A stretch of DNA of 64,000 bases from GWB2-37-7 sp942492835 (GTDB taxonomy: Bacteria > Bacillota > Clostridia > Lutisporales > Lutisporaceae). Positions 41,709 through 51,322 of this stretch are shown here, in pieces. The translations under genes were made by a program, and so were the position numbers. Every line of letters begins with the position of its first letter. Within the stretch, counting starts at the first letter, position 1. A model generated the notes under the pieces. That model saw nothing but the letters and a program-made list of their open reading frames with translations, ran no database searches and was not told where the DNA came from. The stretch lies in the NCBI GenBank assembly GCA_942492835.1, contig OW818645.1, positions 2,046,001 through 2,110,000 of the forward strand. The letters run 5' to 3'.

Positions 41709-43463
41709 TTATACAATGGGAAGACTTATAAACACTTGTGTTCCATGTCCATATTCGCTTTGTATTTTAATACTTCCATTATGTGCTTCTACTATTTGTT
41801 TTGCTATTGATAAGCCAAGACCAGTTCCTCCAAGCATTCTAGAACGAGCCTTATCAACTCTATAGAAACGTTCAAAAAGTCTAGGTAAATCCTCCTTGGG
41901 TATACCTATTCCTGTGTCTATCACAGAAATAATGACTTTATCCTTCTCACTTACTATTCCTAATTCAATCTTACCATTTTCTGGTGTATATTTTATTGCA
42001 TTGCTTAGTATGTTTACAATAACCTGTTCTATTCTATCCTTATCTCCTATAATTACAGGTATATCTATATCTCCATTAAACTCAAGGATTTGATTCTTCT
42101 GCTTAGCAGAAATATTCATCTTATATGTGCAGTCACTGACAACCTTGTAAATGTCTATCTGCTTCATGTTCCACTGCATATTGTTATATTCAAGCTTCGA
42201 TAACTGTAGCAAATCCTTTACCAGTCTTGTCATCCGCTCAGATTCACTATCTATTACCTTTAGGAAGCTTATCGTATTCTCTTTGTCTTCTACAGCTCCA
42301 TCAAGTAGTGTTTCTGTATAACTCTTTATAGTAGTAATAGGTGTTCTAAGCTCATGAGAAACATTCGCTACAAATTCCTTTCTCATTCTATCTAGTCTCT
42401 CCTGTTCAGTAACATCCTGAAATACTATGATTGCCCCTATGGTTTCATTCTTATCATTTCCAAAAAACACCACACTTGTTTTGATTACCTTGTCATTAAC
42501 TGACAACATAGTATTTGCCTTTTCACTATCATTAAAAAGTTCTTCAAGGCTTATACTCCAGCCCAACGCATCTGATATCTGATTAAAGATTTTATCCTCA
42601 ATATCTTCCTTAGATATCTCAAATATGTCATAAACAGCAGGATTTGTATGAATTAATAAACCTGTGCTGCTTACTGCTATGATTCCATCAGTCATACCGG
42701 TAAGTATGATTCCTAGCTTGTTCTTTTCATTCTCTATTTCGTCCAAGGTAGTTTTTAGCCTATCTGACAGATAATTAAACATACGAGTCAGCTGTCCAAT
42801 TTCATCATTGGATTTAACAGTAACAACCTGCTCAAACTCACCTTTTGCAAGCTTTTCTGCTTTTGAAGTTACTTCTTTGATAGGATCAGTAATAGTTTTT
42901 GCAAGTAAACTGCCAAGTAGTATAGTTATGGCAAGTGACCATAATGTAGCATACGTAAGTATGTTTTGTATTTTGTCTATGTTATCCTGTATCTCTGATA
43001 AATCTGCATTTAAATATATGATTCCCAGTAATTCATTGTTGGAGGAATATATAGGTACTCCTATACTTCTCGAATACTCGTTGCCTACCTCATTTGGCAT
43101 ATCAACATCACGTTTTTGTTTTGTTACCTCATCAATCATAACATCAACCATGCTTCCGCCCTTGATATCTCTACTGCCAGCCTCCGCTACTAATTGTGAA
43201 TCTTGATAAACCCTAACAGCGCTTATTAATTTGCCCTGCCCAAAAAACCAAGTTGTCACCTTCTCTTGGGTTTTTGGTGCTCCTGCCATCTCATCCTTCA
43301 ACTGATCTGCGAGATTTAATGTTCTTGTCTTTATGGTAGATGTCAAATTATAAAATTGATCCTCTTTAATCTGCTTTGTTACATATACTCCTATAATTGA
43401 CATAGCCAACCATACAAGCAGAAAGGATATTATTACAATCTTCCACTGTATGCTTCTTAACAT
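41709..43463 (-). CDS. walK: Sensor histidine kinase WalK
   Basis: A 584-residue membrane kinase controlling cell-wall metabolism. Order: transmembrane helix (residues 8-30), extracytoplasmic Cache-like domain, second helix at about 165-185, HAMP, PAS (from about 240), HisKA with phospho-acceptor in FVANVSHELRTPITTIKSYT, and HATPase with N box NAIKYTP, DTGIGIP and GGTGLGLSI. Its start overlaps the end of walR closely (4-base gap). AGGAGG precedes the ATG by 10 bases. Confidence 0.95.
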   Translation of the reverse strand: MLRSIQWKIVIISFLLVWLAMSIIGVYVTKQIKEDQFYNLTSTIKTRTLNLADQLKDEMAGAPKTQEKVTTWFFGQGKLISAVRVYQDSQLVAEAGSRDIKGGSMVDVMIDEVTKQKRDVDMPNEVGNEYSRSIGVPIYSSNNELLGIIYLNADLSEIQDNIDKIQNILTYATLWSLAITILLGSLLAKTITDPIKEVTSKAEKLAKGEFEQVVTVKSNDEIGQLTRMFNYLSDRLKTTLDEIENEKNKLGIILTGMTDGIIAVSSTGLLIHTNPAVYDIFEISKEDIEDKIFNQISDALGWSISLEELFNDSEKANTMLSVNDKVIKTSVVFFGNDKNETIGAIIVFQDVTEQERLDRMRKEFVANVSHELRTPITTIKSYTETLLDGAVEDKENTISFLKVIDSESERMTRLVKDLLQLSKLEYNNMQWNMKQIDIYKVVSDCTYKMNISAKQKNQILEFNGDIDIPVIIGDKDRIEQVIVNILSNAIKYTPENGKIELGIVSEKDKVIISVIDTGIGIPKEDLPRLFERFYRVDKARSRMLGGTGLGLSIAKQIVEAHNGSIKIQSEYGHGTQVFISLPIV

Positions 43464-43467
43464 TATG

Positions 43468-44163
43468 TTACATCCTCCTGAAGTAGTAGCCTACTCCCCT
43501 CTTAGTCTGCACATATTTTGCATTGCTTGGCTCGTCCTCTATTTTTTCTCGAAGTCTTCGTACTGTAACGTCCACAGTACGAACGTCGCCATAGTATTCA
43601 TATCCCCACACCTCTTCAAGCAAGGTCTCTCTAGAAAACACCTGCTCAGGATGCATTGCAAGATACTTAAGCAGCTCAAACTCCCTAAGAGTCAGCTCTA
43701 TAACCGTAGTATCTTTTCTAACCTCATATCTACCTAGATCTATAACAAGATTTCCTGACTTTACAAGCTGTCCACTGCCTTCCATTCCACTGCTCATAAA
43801 GTTCAGTCTGCGAATATTTGCCTTCACCCTTGCCATAAGCTCTCTAACACTAAAAGGCTTTGTCATATAGTCATCTGCACCAAGCTCTAGTCCCAGCACC
43901 TTATCTACTTCTTCTTCCTTTGCAGTAAGCATTATAATTGGAGTGCTGATACTCTCCCTAAGCTTCTTGCATACAGAAAATCCATCTATTATGGGCAGCA
44001 TTATATCAAGTATTATTAGATCCGGCTTGTGTTCATAGGTCATATTGATGGCCTGTTGTCCATCCTCTGCTACTACTACCTTATACCCTTCCTTCTCCAA
44101 ATTGAATTTTATTATGTCAGATATTGGTCTTTCATCGTCAACCACCAGTATCTTGTTTTCCAT
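43468..44163 (-). CDS. walR: Response regulator WalR
   Basis: A 231-residue OmpR/PhoB-type regulator of peptidoglycan hydrolase and wall genes. Receiver domain with acidic pocket VVDDERP, phospho-acceptor Asp in DLIILDIMLP, Thr in LTAKEE and Lys in DYMTKPFS. The winged helix follows from about residue 130, with TVDVTVRRLREKIEDEPSNA. The ATG at 44163 is preferred over the GTG at 44172, which falls inside the ribosome binding site GGGGTGG. First gene of the wal operon. Confidence 0.97.
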   Translation of the reverse strand: MENKILVVDDERPISDIIKFNLEKEGYKVVVAEDGQQAINMTYEHKPDLIILDIMLPIIDGFSVCKKLRESISTPIIMLTAKEEEVDKVLGLELGADDYMTKPFSVRELMARVKANIRRLNFMSSGMEGSGQLVKSGNLVIDLGRYEVRKDTTVIELTLREFELLKYLAMHPEQVFSRETLLEEVWGYEYYGDVRTVDVTVRRLREKIEDEPSNAKYVQTKRGVGYYFRRM

Positions 44164-44306
44164 ATATGCCACCCCTTTTTATTTAATGCAATGCTTGTCT
44201 TATCATAGCTTATAATATTACATATCGTTTATATTATATCATATCAATTCACACTTATAAAATAAAACGATATGAATAATTTTTGCTTAAACCAATGTTT
44301 TCCCCT

Positions 44307-44344
44307 AGTCTCATATAGGACTAAAGTCCTATTAATATGAGACT
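44307..44344. repeat. Long inverted repeat upstream of walR
   Basis: AGTCTCATAT + AGGACT (44307-44322) pairs with AGTCCT + ATATGAGACT (44325-44330 and 44335-44344), 16 bp in all, interrupted by a 4-base bulge. No T-run follows on either strand, so it is more likely an RNA structure or protein site in the walR upstream region than a terminator. Confidence 0.6.
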
Positions 44345-44374
44345 ATTTCCTTATACCATTTTTTTGACAATTGC

Positions 44375-44456
44375 TTTACAATAAAAGTATCTCAATTATA
44401 ATTATTTATATCCCCCCGGATATAGGAAAACAATTTGATTATTGTTTTCTTTTTTT
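44375..44456 (+). ncRNA. Candidate small RNA with C-rich loop
   Basis: Promoter TTTACA (44375-44380), 16-base spacer, TATAAT (44397-44402). About 5 bases later starts a hairpin TATATCC-CCCC-GGATATA (44407-44424). A 9-bp terminator stem follows (44426-44434 with 44441-44449) with TTTTTTT. The product would be roughly 50 nt. The terminator's T-run is only on the plus strand, and no plus-strand gene precedes it. A CCCC loop could pair with GGGG ribosome binding sites. Confidence 0.5.
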
Positions 44457-44501
44457 GTTTTTGTACAAGCTATAAAATGTTAATAATCATATATTTTCCA
44501 T

Positions 44502-45338
44502 CTAGTTTGCTGCGTAAACCTTTGAATCAATGAATTCATCTGCAGTAACTCCATACAGCTTTAAAAAAGCTGAATCTAAGTTCTCTCCACTTTTGAGCTC
44601 CTGCAATAGAAGCTTCACACTATCCAGTCCATAGTTATCAATCAGATATTTCACCATATCAAAAGATTGCTTGTAGGACTGTATCTCCTCAGCATACATA
44701 AATCCCTCTCGCATTTCCTCTGAATCAAAATATCTTTCATACAAAAAGCCATCTGCCCATTTTGTACCATATATATTATATTCTTCATACAATGCTATAC
44801 CTTCTGTAAGCCAAAGCTCAACATTTCCCCCTGCCAAATCATCTACGACTCTATGTGTATATTCATGTAATACTGGACCATTGTTTTCAAAAAACTTCAA
44901 TTTGTTTTGTCCTTGATTCCCATATGCATTTGGAGATAATATGTGTATTGTACCCATGCTATAGACGCCCATAACAGCTTGTCCCCGAACTGAGCTTTGA
45001 TAGCTCCAAAGCTCTTCTTGATCCTTATAGACTATTATTGTAGTCTTATTCTCTGGCTTATACCCAAACTCCTTATCTAATGCTAAGTAGCTTTTTTCAA
45101 ACATGTTTGCAGTATCTCTTATAATATTTTCATCCTCTTCTCTGTATTTAATGATAAAGTGTTCTGTCTCATACTCCAAAAAATCCAAAGTAACTATTTG
45201 ATTATCTTTAAACTGCACAAAAACCTTTAGAGCTTTATAGCCTTGGATTTTTGCAATATTAAATCCTCTATCACTTGCCAGTAATCCAGTAGTAAAAATT
45301 GAAGCTACAAGAAATAAAATTATAATAAATTTTTTCAT
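44502..45338 (-). CDS. Secreted peptidase MA-like gluzincin
   Basis: A 278-residue exported protein. Signal peptide MKKFIIILFLVASIFTTGLL, then a domain with zinc motif HEYTH in GPVLHEYTHRVVDDLAGG and downstream Glu in WLTEGIALYEEY, the peptidase MA/gluzincin pattern. Likely outside the membrane or wall-associated. Substrate unknown. Monocistronic, ending 339 bases upstream of walR. Confidence 0.83.
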   Translation of the reverse strand: MKKFIIILFLVASIFTTGLLASDRGFNIAKIQGYKALKVFVQFKDNQIVTLDFLEYETEHFIIKYREEDENIIRDTANMFEKSYLALDKEFGYKPENKTTIIVYKDQEELWSYQSSVRGQAVMGVYSMGTIHILSPNAYGNQGQNKLKFFENNGPVLHEYTHRVVDDLAGGNVELWLTEGIALYEEYNIYGTKWADGFLYERYFDSEEMREGFMYAEEIQSYKQSFDMVKYLIDNYGLDSVKLLLQELKSGENLDSAFLKLYGVTADEFIDSKVYAAN

Positions 45339-45485
45339 AATATATATCCTCGCTTTCTATTTATATATCCGCACTAAACAATTTACTTTCATAAAATAGT
45401 GCCTTCTATCTAAAAGTGTAATTCCTTAAAGCATTAGACATATATTATACAGCTTATTTATGTAAACTTCATTGGAAGTTTGTGC

Positions 45486-45519
45486 ATAAAAAAAACTATC
45501 TGTTTATATACAGATAGTT
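45486..45519 (-). terminator. Terminator of the fmdB-like gene
   Basis: On the minus strand AACTATCTGT (from 45519) and ACAGATAGTT form a 10-bp stem followed by TTTTTTTATG. The stem starts at the stop codon itself. Confidence 0.88.
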
Positions 45520-45727
45520 AATGACAACCGCTACAGCCTCCACAATTACCGCTACTGCAAGTAGACTTCCCACCAGATGCTCCCATTGTATTGCACTTGC
45601 CTTCAAACAGCTGTTGCACCTCATTGCCGCTGCACTTAGGACATACAACCTTGTCCCTATTTGATGAATTCACAAGCTCAGTAAACTTTTCCCCACATTT
45701 TTTGCACTTAAAATCAATTAAAGCCAT
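45518..45727 (-). CDS. FmdB-type zinc ribbon protein
   Basis: A 69-residue protein with N-terminal FmdB zinc ribbon: CKKCGEKF and CPKCSGNEV, separated by about 18 residues. The tail is Gly/Ser/Cys-rich and ends SSGNCGGCSGCH, which adds a further possible metal site. Family members are putative regulatory or metal-handling proteins of unknown function. RBS GGAGGTG, 6 bases before ATG. Confidence 0.88.
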   Translation of the reverse strand: MALIDFKCKKCGEKFTELVNSSNRDKVVCPKCSGNEVQQLFEGKCNTMGASGGKSTCSSGNCGGCSGCH

Positions 45728-45904
45728 TCTAACACCTCCAATATTAACAGCTTCTTGAACTTATAGTCTTTATTATATTATATATACATTCACCAATATA
45801 ATTCAATAAGCATAATATAGAATGTATAATACGTTTTGCACTTATTTTATCACAATAATTTAACCTTGTACTTTAAACAATATTATTTTAATTGGGGGAT
45901 ATGT

Positions 45905-47149
45905 ATGAAGCTGATCAAAAAGCTAATAACAGGTATACCTTTTACTACATATTCTAAAAAGGTTGACTTTGCTGTACGAAATACTTTAAATATCAAAACA
46001 GTAAAGCAAATTCCTATAATAATTCTGTTCCGCAAGGACGTAGATACCATTATAGAAGCACGCTTAAAAAGAATGGGAATGAAGATTAAATATACTCTAC
46101 CTTTTATAAATGCAATTTGTGGTGTGTTTCCCACATCAAAGTTTGGAAACCTTTGTGGAATATTAGAAGTTGACAAAATTTTTTATGATGCAAAAGCATA
46201 TTTAATGGGCAATCATAATGAAACTAAAACTCAAGTTGACATAGAGCAAGGCCAAAAAGTAAAAGGCTCCTTCTTAAATGGTAAAGGTGTTACTGTAGCC
46301 TTTATTGATTCTGGTGTCTACCCTCACCCAGATCTCGTTCGTCCTCGAAATAGAATAGTTGATTTTAAAGACTTTCTAAATGGTATTACTTCGCCTTATG
46401 ATGACAATGGTCATGGTACTGCCTGTATCGGTGCAGGTTTTGGAGCATCCATAGACGGTAAATTTAGAACTGCTGCCTATGAAGCAAACATTGTCTGTGC
46501 AAAGGTATTTGATAGGTTTGGAGCAGGCTTTTACTCTGACATTTTAGCTGCTATGCAGTGGATAATTGATATAAAAGAAAAGCAGGGTATAAAAATTGCT
46601 GTACTTCCCTTTGGAACTGCAAACTTTTCCAAAGATTTTGACTTACTAAGTCTTGCAGCTTTGAAGCTGTGGAAAAACAATATCTTTGTATGTACCTGTG
46701 CAGGCAACTATGGACCCTTTGAAGGCAGTATCACAAGTCCAGGAGTAAGTCCCTTTAGCTTTACCACAGCTGCATGCTCTACAGTGGAGCTTCCTCCAAG
46801 AGCAGCATCCTTTAGTGGTAAAGGACCTGTTTATTTCAAAGGTACTAAACCTGACGCAATCATGCCTGGTGTCTCCGTAGAAACCTTGAACGCAGAAACC
46901 TCCTTCATACCTAAGGACAAGAGTAATGTTAAATCAAGCAGCTTGACTTCGCTATATACTGAGTTTAATGGCACTTCCATAGCAGCCAGCTATACTGCTG
47001 CCGCCGCCGCATTAGTTTATCAGAAGGTTGGCAGTCTGAGTCCTGATGATATAAGAAGTGTCTTAAAAGCTTGCACAGTATCAATTAATGAAGTTAAGAA
47101 TATACAAGGTACTGGAATAATAAACATCAAAAAGCTGGAGGACATCTAA
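45905..47149 (+). CDS. S8 subtilisin-like serine protease, no signal peptide
   Basis: A 414-residue protease. Catalytic Asp in AFIDSGVYPHPD, His in DDNGHGTACIG and Ser in FNGTSIAASYTAA are all present; an N-terminal ~90-residue segment could be an I9-like prodomain. No signal peptide is visible from the ATG at 45905 (behind GGGGGATAT); the frame extends 69 bases upstream but without a ribosome binding site or signal. It may act inside the cell or, in sporulating relatives, in the spore. Monocistronic, ended by the stem at 47131. Confidence 0.9.
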   Translation: MKLIKKLITGIPFTTYSKKVDFAVRNTLNIKTVKQIPIIILFRKDVDTIIEARLKRMGMKIKYTLPFINAICGVFPTSKFGNLCGILEVDKIFYDAKAYLMGNHNETKTQVDIEQGQKVKGSFLNGKGVTVAFIDSGVYPHPDLVRPRNRIVDFKDFLNGITSPYDDNGHGTACIGAGFGASIDGKFRTAAYEANIVCAKVFDRFGAGFYSDILAAMQWIIDIKEKQGIKIAVLPFGTANFSKDFDLLSLAALKLWKNNIFVCTCAGNYGPFEGSITSPGVSPFSFTTAACSTVELPPRAASFSGKGPVYFKGTKPDAIMPGVSVETLNAETSFIPKDKSNVKSSSLTSLYTEFNGTSIAASYTAAAAALVYQKVGSLSPDDIRSVLKACTVSINEVKNIQGTGIINIKKLEDI

Positions 47150-47161
47150 TCCTCCAGCTTT
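47131..47161. terminator. Bidirectional terminator between protease and M23 genes
   Basis: Perfect 12-bp stem AAAGCTGGAGGA/TCCTCCAGCTTT (47131-47142 with 47150-47161), overlapping the protease stop. Located between convergent genes. Confidence 0.82.
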
Positions 47162-47170
47162 ATACATTCA

Positions 47171-48667
47171 TTATTTTACATATTTTAATGGATTTACAGG
47201 ATTTCCATTCTTTAGAATTTCAAAATGCAGATGTGGTCCTGTGCTTCTGCCCGTATTTCCTACTGAAGCAATTTTTTGTCCCTTATAAACCTTATCACCC
47301 TTTTTTACACTGTACTTACTTAGATGTCCATAATAAGTAACAAATCCACCACCATGGTCTATTTGTATCATCTTACCATAGTTGCCTCTAGTACCTACCC
47401 AAATTACTGTTCCGCCATCAGCAGCTTTAACCGCTGTTCCTATAGGAGCAGCTAAATCTATTCCTTCATGCATTCTACCCCATCTTGTACCAAACCTTGA
47501 CGATAGACTACCTCTGGTAGGCATAGAAAAGGTACCTGACCCCTTCTTCGATGGAATTGCCTTTGTTCCCTTAACCAATACCTGAGTCTTAGGCTGTTTA
47601 ATTATCTTTTCAGATATTATATTTCTAGTATTTTCTACACCATTTAACTTCACTATCTCAGCAACAACTTCTCTCTCTCCATACTGTCCCTTTACCTTAA
47701 TATTACTTTGATCCTTATATAGAGAGCCGCTAAACTCAACAGTTTGTTCAAAGGGTATGTTTTCCTTGTAAGTCGCTGACTCTGTTGTTTTTACAGAAAC
47801 AAGCGGTTTTGGTACTATAAGATTGATTTGCTGTCCAATCTTTATTTTTTCAGGATTTAGTTTGGGATTAGCCTTTTGTATGTTTTCTAGACTTAAATCA
47901 TATTTTCTAGAGATTGACCAGATACTTTCACCTTCAACTACAGTGTGTATCTTATCCTCATTTGTGCCTTTTAGTATGAAGGAAGCTGCTTCATCTACAA
48001 GCATTATCTTGCCTTCATCATTAAACTCCTGCTTAACCTCTACCTTCTCAGCAAAGGTTACTTCCTTGTATTTTGCCATGTCCTCTTTGTTTACATATGT
48101 TTGCTTAATTGTTTCTAAAGCACTAACTGCTTCCTCCTTAGTCTTAAATGCAGCAATACTATTGCCATTTGCTAATATACTAAAGGATTGAATAGTATAA
48201 TTTGCTTTTTCTCTTACAATTTGCCCTAGCGCTTTAATTTCAACAAGCTCTTTCTTTGAAGCCCTCGTTTTGTTATATGTAATTTGACTTACTATATCTA
48301 TCTCTGCATTATGCTGCTTCTTATACTCTTCCTTTACTTGCTGTACTATAGTTTCTACATCCTTTTTACTTCTAACCTTGCCAACATCTGCACCATTAAT
48401 ATTAACTATATAAGCTACCCCTGAGAAATATATGTATGCTGCTAGTATCAATACTAAACAAATTGCACTTACAGTTACTGTGAATCTTTTCTTATTAACA
48501 ATCCTCTTAGAAAGATTTTGTATGTTAAGCTTTACAGGCTTGAACTTCTTTATATTCAACTCTTTTAATTTTAAGCTCTTTAAATTAAATTTCTTTAGAT
48601 CTGAAAATGCACTCTTTAATTTATCAAGAACTCCATTTAAAATTTCCTTGACTTTAACAACCTGCAT
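47171..48667 (-). CDS. Membrane-anchored LysM-G5-M23 peptidoglycan endopeptidase
   Basis: A 498-residue wall hydrolase. Basic cytoplasmic N-terminus, one transmembrane helix at about residues 67-85 (FTVTVSAICLVLILAAYIYF), an extracellular stalk, LysM (HTVVEGESIWSISRKYDLSL; binds glycan), a G5 domain, and M23 peptidase with zinc ligands H-x3-D in RMHEGIDLAAP and H-x-H in GPHLHFEI. The ATG at 48667 follows AAAGGAGAT by 8 bases. Many clostridial relatives of this design act in sporulation or growth. Divergent from the dnaD-like gene. Confidence 0.93.
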   Translation of the reverse strand: MQVVKVKEILNGVLDKLKSAFSDLKKFNLKSLKLKELNIKKFKPVKLNIQNLSKRIVNKKRFTVTVSAICLVLILAAYIYFSGVAYIVNINGADVGKVRSKKDVETIVQQVKEEYKKQHNAEIDIVSQITYNKTRASKKELVEIKALGQIVREKANYTIQSFSILANGNSIAAFKTKEEAVSALETIKQTYVNKEDMAKYKEVTFAEKVEVKQEFNDEGKIMLVDEAASFILKGTNEDKIHTVVEGESIWSISRKYDLSLENIQKANPKLNPEKIKIGQQINLIVPKPLVSVKTTESATYKENIPFEQTVEFSGSLYKDQSNIKVKGQYGEREVVAEIVKLNGVENTRNIISEKIIKQPKTQVLVKGTKAIPSKKGSGTFSMPTRGSLSSRFGTRWGRMHEGIDLAAPIGTAVKAADGGTVIWVGTRGNYGKMIQIDHGGGFVTYYGHLSKYSVKKGDKVYKGQKIASVGNTGRSTGPHLHFEILKNGNPVNPLKYVK

Positions 48668-49235
48668 CAATTCATCTCCTTTCATCAGATGCTATATATT
48701 TTGCACTAAATATATTTCATTAAATTGAAAATGTGCAAAACGTTTTCCTTGATTCATATGTTGTAAAAAATATATACCGATAATATAAAAGTGAATACTT
48801 CCACTTCTTCTGTGAATATATATACTTTTCGCAACACATATAAAAAAATAACAGCCAATGTCTATTATATTATTCTTTAACAAAAAGTACAACCCTTATC
48901 AGTTTTGTGTCCATAATATTTAGTATATGGTAAATATTATGAATTGTTCGACAATTATTTATGCATACTCTTTTATAACAAACAGCTGCCTTCTTTATAT
49001 TGTTAGCATTATAAGTAACAACTTAATCTTAAATTCGTGTGACAATTTTATCATTTATAATAGTAACATTATATTATGATAAAGCCAAAATTATAACCCT
49101 TCCTGTCCATTTATTTGTATATATACACAAATAATTTTAATTATGAACATGATTTACATATATTTTTTTTGAGAATATTAAAGATAATAGCCAGCTGTGG
49201 TATAATTACTTATTATATGTTAAGTGAGGTGTCCT
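48668..49235. other. 568-base divergent spacer
   Basis: Contains the promoters of the M23 gene (left) and the dnaD-like gene. The latter is clear: extended -10 TGGTATAAT ending at 49206, 30 bases before the ATG. No ORF with a ribosome binding site and no strong hairpin was found in the rest. Confidence 0.5.
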
Positions 49236-50267
49236 ATGAATTATTTTAGGCTAAAGTCGAATTACGAGGATTTGGGACATACGCTACTAGAGAACGTATT
49301 CATAAATCACTATATGCCGCAGGCACCAGGAAGCTATGTAAAGGTATACATACTGGGACTTAAATATGCCCAAAATCATAGCAACATTGCCCTGTCCAAT
49401 GAAACTCTTGCAAAAACCTTAGACATTTCGGAGGAAGAAGTGGCTAAGGCTTGGAAATATTGGGAGACGCAGGGCATTATAAGACTTTGTCCCTATATCG
49501 ATGGCGGTGAAGATATGGTGGTTGATTTTTTAAGCATAAAAGAAATTATGCTTAATATAAAAGAAAAGAAGCCACAGATTGATAAGTATAGTCCTGATAG
49601 GATAATAGCCGCAAGGCAGAACTACAAAGTAAGAGATATGTTTGAATACATAAAGAAGCTATATGGTAGAGAGCCCTCTACAAATGAAATATTTACATAT
49701 TTAGACTGGGTTGATGACTACAATATGCCTCCTGAGCTTGTAATACTTCTTATTGAGGATTGCCTTTCAAGAAGTAAGAAGGAGCTGCCATATTTAAAGC
49801 AGGTGGCTAAGAACTGGTTCGATGCGGGAGTCAATACTTTAGATAAGGCAAATGAATATACCGAGAAGCACAAGGAAAAATGGCAAAAATACAGTAAAGT
49901 ACTAAATTTTCTGAGAGTAGGCAGAGCACCTACCGCTATTGAAGAAGAAATGTTGAATAAGTGGTTCTATCAATTCAATTATTCTGAAGAAATAGTTATC
50001 AGGGCATGTACCCTTATGGCAAATACTATAAAGCCCTCTTTTTCCTATCTTGATAAAATACTTTGTGAATGGCATAGCAAAAGTTTAAGTACTATCCAGG
50101 AAATCGAGGCATACATAACGAAGTCTCATAATACTGCCCCTGCAAAAGGCAGAACAAACAACAAGACTCAAAAATCTACCTTTAACAATTTTAGCAACAG
50201 AACCTATGATGCAAATGCTTTAGAGGATAAACTGCTCAAAAAGAGTAGAGGTGAACTAAATGAATAA
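49236..50267 (+). CDS. DnaD domain replication initiation protein
   Basis: A 343-residue protein of the DnaD/DnaB(Bs) type, which helps load helicase at the origin and at stalled forks. N-terminal winged-helix region (LSNETLAKTLDISEEEVAKA) at about residues 50-90, and two DnaD-like C-terminal domains near residues 130-200 and 215-285 (IPP/WFYQFNYSEEIVIRACT). The ATG at 49236 follows GAGGTG. It overlaps the DnaI-like ATPase gene by 8 bases, so the two work as a helicase-loader pair. Confidence 0.88.
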   Translation: MNYFRLKSNYEDLGHTLLENVFINHYMPQAPGSYVKVYILGLKYAQNHSNIALSNETLAKTLDISEEEVAKAWKYWETQGIIRLCPYIDGGEDMVVDFLSIKEIMLNIKEKKPQIDKYSPDRIIAARQNYKVRDMFEYIKKLYGREPSTNEIFTYLDWVDDYNMPPELVILLIEDCLSRSKKELPYLKQVAKNWFDAGVNTLDKANEYTEKHKEKWQKYSKVLNFLRVGRAPTAIEEEMLNKWFYQFNYSEEIVIRACTLMANTIKPSFSYLDKILCEWHSKSLSTIQEIEAYITKSHNTAPAKGRTNNKTQKSTFNNFSNRTYDANALEDKLLKKSRGELNE

Positions 50268-51237
50268 TTTAAAATCTATAATGCAAGAATACGAGAATAT
50301 CCGTGATAAGCATAAAAAGGAGCTGGAGCATAGAAAAACCACTTTATACTCCAAGCTACCTCGTTTGCAAACCATAGAAGAAGATTTGGTTAAGCTAAGC
50401 ATTGATATCACCAAATCTATTCTAAACAACAGCCAAGACTCTCAAGAGCTTTTGGAGATTTTGCACAAAAAGCAAATGGATTTAAAGATGGAAAGAGTAG
50501 AGCTTTTATCTGAAAGCAAATATCCCAGAGATTATTTGGATTTGAGCTATCAGTGTAAGAGCTGTAAGGACACAGGTTATATTGGTATTAAAAAATGTTC
50601 TTGCTTAATTCAAAGAGAGATAGAACAGCTATACAAACAGTCTAATATGAGCACCAGCTTCAAGAAAGAGAACTTTGACATGTTTAGACTTGATTTATAT
50701 TCCAATGAAGCTTCAGAAGGCAAAATCTCCTCACAGGAAAACATGAAAGATATCTATATGACCTGTATTAATTATGTAAGAAATTTTGATTCTCACGATA
50801 AAAACTTATTCTTTATCGGTAAACCTGGCTTAGGCAAAACATTCTTATGTAACTCTATAGCCAAAGAACTTCTGGATGCAAGGAAAAGCGTAATATATCA
50901 AAGCTCTCCTGACCTTATAGATACAATAAGAAAGTATAAGTTTGACTTTGAAAAGGAGCATGAGAATGCACCTTATCTAGAAGAGCTTTACAGCTGTGAT
51001 TTACTGATTATTGACGATTTAGGTACTGAGCTTTCTACACAGTTTTCAAACTTAGCGCTCTATAACATATTGAATAGAAGACTTATCAATGATAAAAAGA
51101 TTATAATCTCTACCAATCTTAATACGGATGAGCTTATGAGTACCTACTCAGAGAGAATTTATTCCCGCATATTAGGCAACTTCAGTATGTATAAGTTTTT
51201 TGGAGATGATATAAGGCTAAAGATGAGAACAATGTAA
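50260..51237 (+). CDS. DnaI/DnaC-like helicase loader ATPase
   Basis: A 325-residue AAA+ protein. N-terminal helical domain with zinc-type cysteines CKSCKDTGYIG...CSC at about 96-115, then Walker A FFIGKPGLGKTFLC and Walker B LLIIDDLGTE, and an arginine in NRRL. Loads the replicative helicase DnaB (encoded at 56837). The ATG lies inside the end of the dnaD-like gene behind AGAGGTGA. Terminator at 51276. Confidence 0.92.
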   Translation: MNNLKSIMQEYENIRDKHKKELEHRKTTLYSKLPRLQTIEEDLVKLSIDITKSILNNSQDSQELLEILHKKQMDLKMERVELLSESKYPRDYLDLSYQCKSCKDTGYIGIKKCSCLIQREIEQLYKQSNMSTSFKKENFDMFRLDLYSNEASEGKISSQENMKDIYMTCINYVRNFDSHDKNLFFIGKPGLGKTFLCNSIAKELLDARKSVIYQSSPDLIDTIRKYKFDFEKEHENAPYLEELYSCDLLIIDDLGTELSTQFSNLALYNILNRRLINDKKIIISTNLNTDELMSTYSERIYSRILGNFSMYKFFGDDIRLKMRTM

Positions 51238-51274
51238 TATGTATTATATATTCTATGTTTATCAACGTCTGTAT

Positions 51275-51317
51275 AAAAAATGTGTAGTATGAAAATTATC
51301 ATACTACACATTTTTTT
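51275..51317. terminator. Bidirectional terminator after the DnaI-like gene
   Basis: Perfect 12-bp stem TGTGTAGTATGA/TCATACTACACA (51281-51292 with 51299-51310) extended by AAAAAA/TTTTTTT, between convergent genes. Confidence 0.92.
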
Positions 51318-51322
51318 ATTTA

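Noticed and set aside
44426..44456. Terminator of the peptidase MA gene
   Set aside because: The T-run follows the stem only on the plus strand, while the peptidase gene is on the minus strand.
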